Below are positions 6,004 to 6,403 of a DNA stretch of 6,403 nt, piece by piece. A program made the translations under genes and the position numbers. The stretch is from assembly GCA_000436255.1 (NCBI GenBank), contig HF990795.1, positions 1,160 to 7,562 of the forward strand, written 5' to 3'. Positions within the stretch are counted from its first letter, which is position 1. Each line of letters starts with the position of its first letter. The notes under the pieces were generated by a model. The model worked only from the letters and a program-made list of their open reading frames with translations, did not search any database and was not told the DNA's origin. This DNA is from Clostridium sp. CAG:1193 (GTDB lineage Bacteria > Bacillota_I > Bacilli_A > RF39 > UBA660).

Positions 6004-6403
6004 ATGAATATAGCAGATGATTGGAAAGATTATGAACTTATAGAAACTAAAAATGGAATGAAAAAAGAAAGATGGGGAAAATATATTTTAGTAAGACCGG
6101 ACCCACAAATAATATGGCAAAAAGATAGTGATTTTACTTCATATGATGCCATATACTATAGAAGTAATAAAGGTGGAGGACACTGGGAATATAAAAATAA
6201 ATTACCTGATAATTGGCAAGTAAGATATAAAGAATTAACGTTTAATATAAAACCAATGGGATTTAAGCATACAGGATTATTTCCAGAACAAGCAGTAAAC
6301 TGGGATTATATGATTAATAAAATTAAAAATGCAAAAAGAGAAATAAAAGTATTAAATTTATTTGCGTATACAGGAGGTGCTTCAGTTGCATGTCTTTATG
6401 CAG
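6004..6403 (+). CDS. class I SAM-dependent methyltransferase, RlmI-like (COG1092 type), 3' truncated
   Basis: The first 133 residues are visible and the frame is open at the window end. The start reads MNIADDWKDYELIETKNG, followed by ERWGKYILVRPDPQIIW (residues 23-39), SNKGGGHWEY, and GFKHTGLFPEQAVNWDYM. These blocks characterise a family of methyltransferases related to the 23S rRNA m5C enzyme RlmI and often annotated simply as SAM-dependent methyltransferase. The SAM-binding motif I is VLNLFAYTGGAS (116-127), with the glycine turn at G124-G125. Motifs further on, including any catalytic Cys, lie outside the window, so the substrate is not determined; rRNA is the usual guess for this superfamily. 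Family members of this type lack the N-terminal PUA domain of E. coli RlmI, and none is seen here. The gene follows smc by one base with its SD inside smc and no promoter in between, so it should be cotranscribed. Functional linkage to Smc is not implied. Confidence 0.9.
   Translation, partial: MNIADDWKDYELIETKNGMKKERWGKYILVRPDPQIIWQKDSDFTSYDAIYYRSNKGGGHWEYKNKLPDNWQVRYKELTFNIKPMGFKHTGLFPEQAVNWDYMINKIKNAKREIKVLNLFAYTGGASVACLYA

Noticed and set aside
517..6403. UGA-as-tryptophan genetic code, suggested by the AT-richness and short Smc
   Set aside because: Tryptophans at conserved places (Smc RWVLGEQ; methyltransferase DWKDY, ERWG, NWDY) are all TGG, and no frame needs TGA read-through.

Overview
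The window is very AT-rich DNA, by eye about a quarter G+C (not counted). It holds five genes, all on the + strand, two of them cut by the window edges. The organism is most likely a low-GC Gram-positive bacterium (Bacillota, of Clostridia or Erysipelotrichia/Mollicutes-related type). The reasons are the A-rich codon use, consensus-like sigma-A promoters, purine-rich Shine-Dalgarno sites, a lipoprotein with a canonical lipobox, and a short Smc. The conserved tryptophans in Smc and the methyltransferase are all TGG, and the visible stops are TAA or TAG, so the standard bacterial code fits and the Mycoplasma UGA=Trp code does not. Genus cannot be read from this sequence.

Layout. 2-430: C-terminal end of a protein carrying a Hint (hedgehog/intein-type) autoprocessing domain, which stops five residues after the terminal His-Asn with no toxin or extein domain behind it. 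431-516: a strong promoter and SD. 517-1974: a lipoprotein of unknown function whose secreted part is a degenerate tandem duplication of about 200 residues. 1975-2053: hairpin terminator, promoter and SD. 2054-2971: an unrecognised membrane-anchored, beta-rich protein. 2972-3047: a second terminator and promoter. 3048-6002: smc, the chromosome condensation ATPase, 984 residues and so short for the family. 6004-6403: start of a class I SAM-dependent methyltransferase of the COG1092 (RlmI-like) type, one base after smc and probably translationally coupled to it.

The three upstream genes look like separate transcription units, each followed by its neighbour's promoter; smc and the methyltransferase look like one operon. 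The core genes are ordinary. The best non-gene signal is that the two intergenic regions flanking the 2054-2971 gene carry the same composite element: an identical 27-base terminator segment whose last TTG lies exactly where a -35 box should be, 17 bases upstream of a near-identical -10 box. I see no convincing new defence or mobile system. The more unusual items are the toxin-less Hint end, the duplicated lipoprotein and the terminator-promoter repeat.
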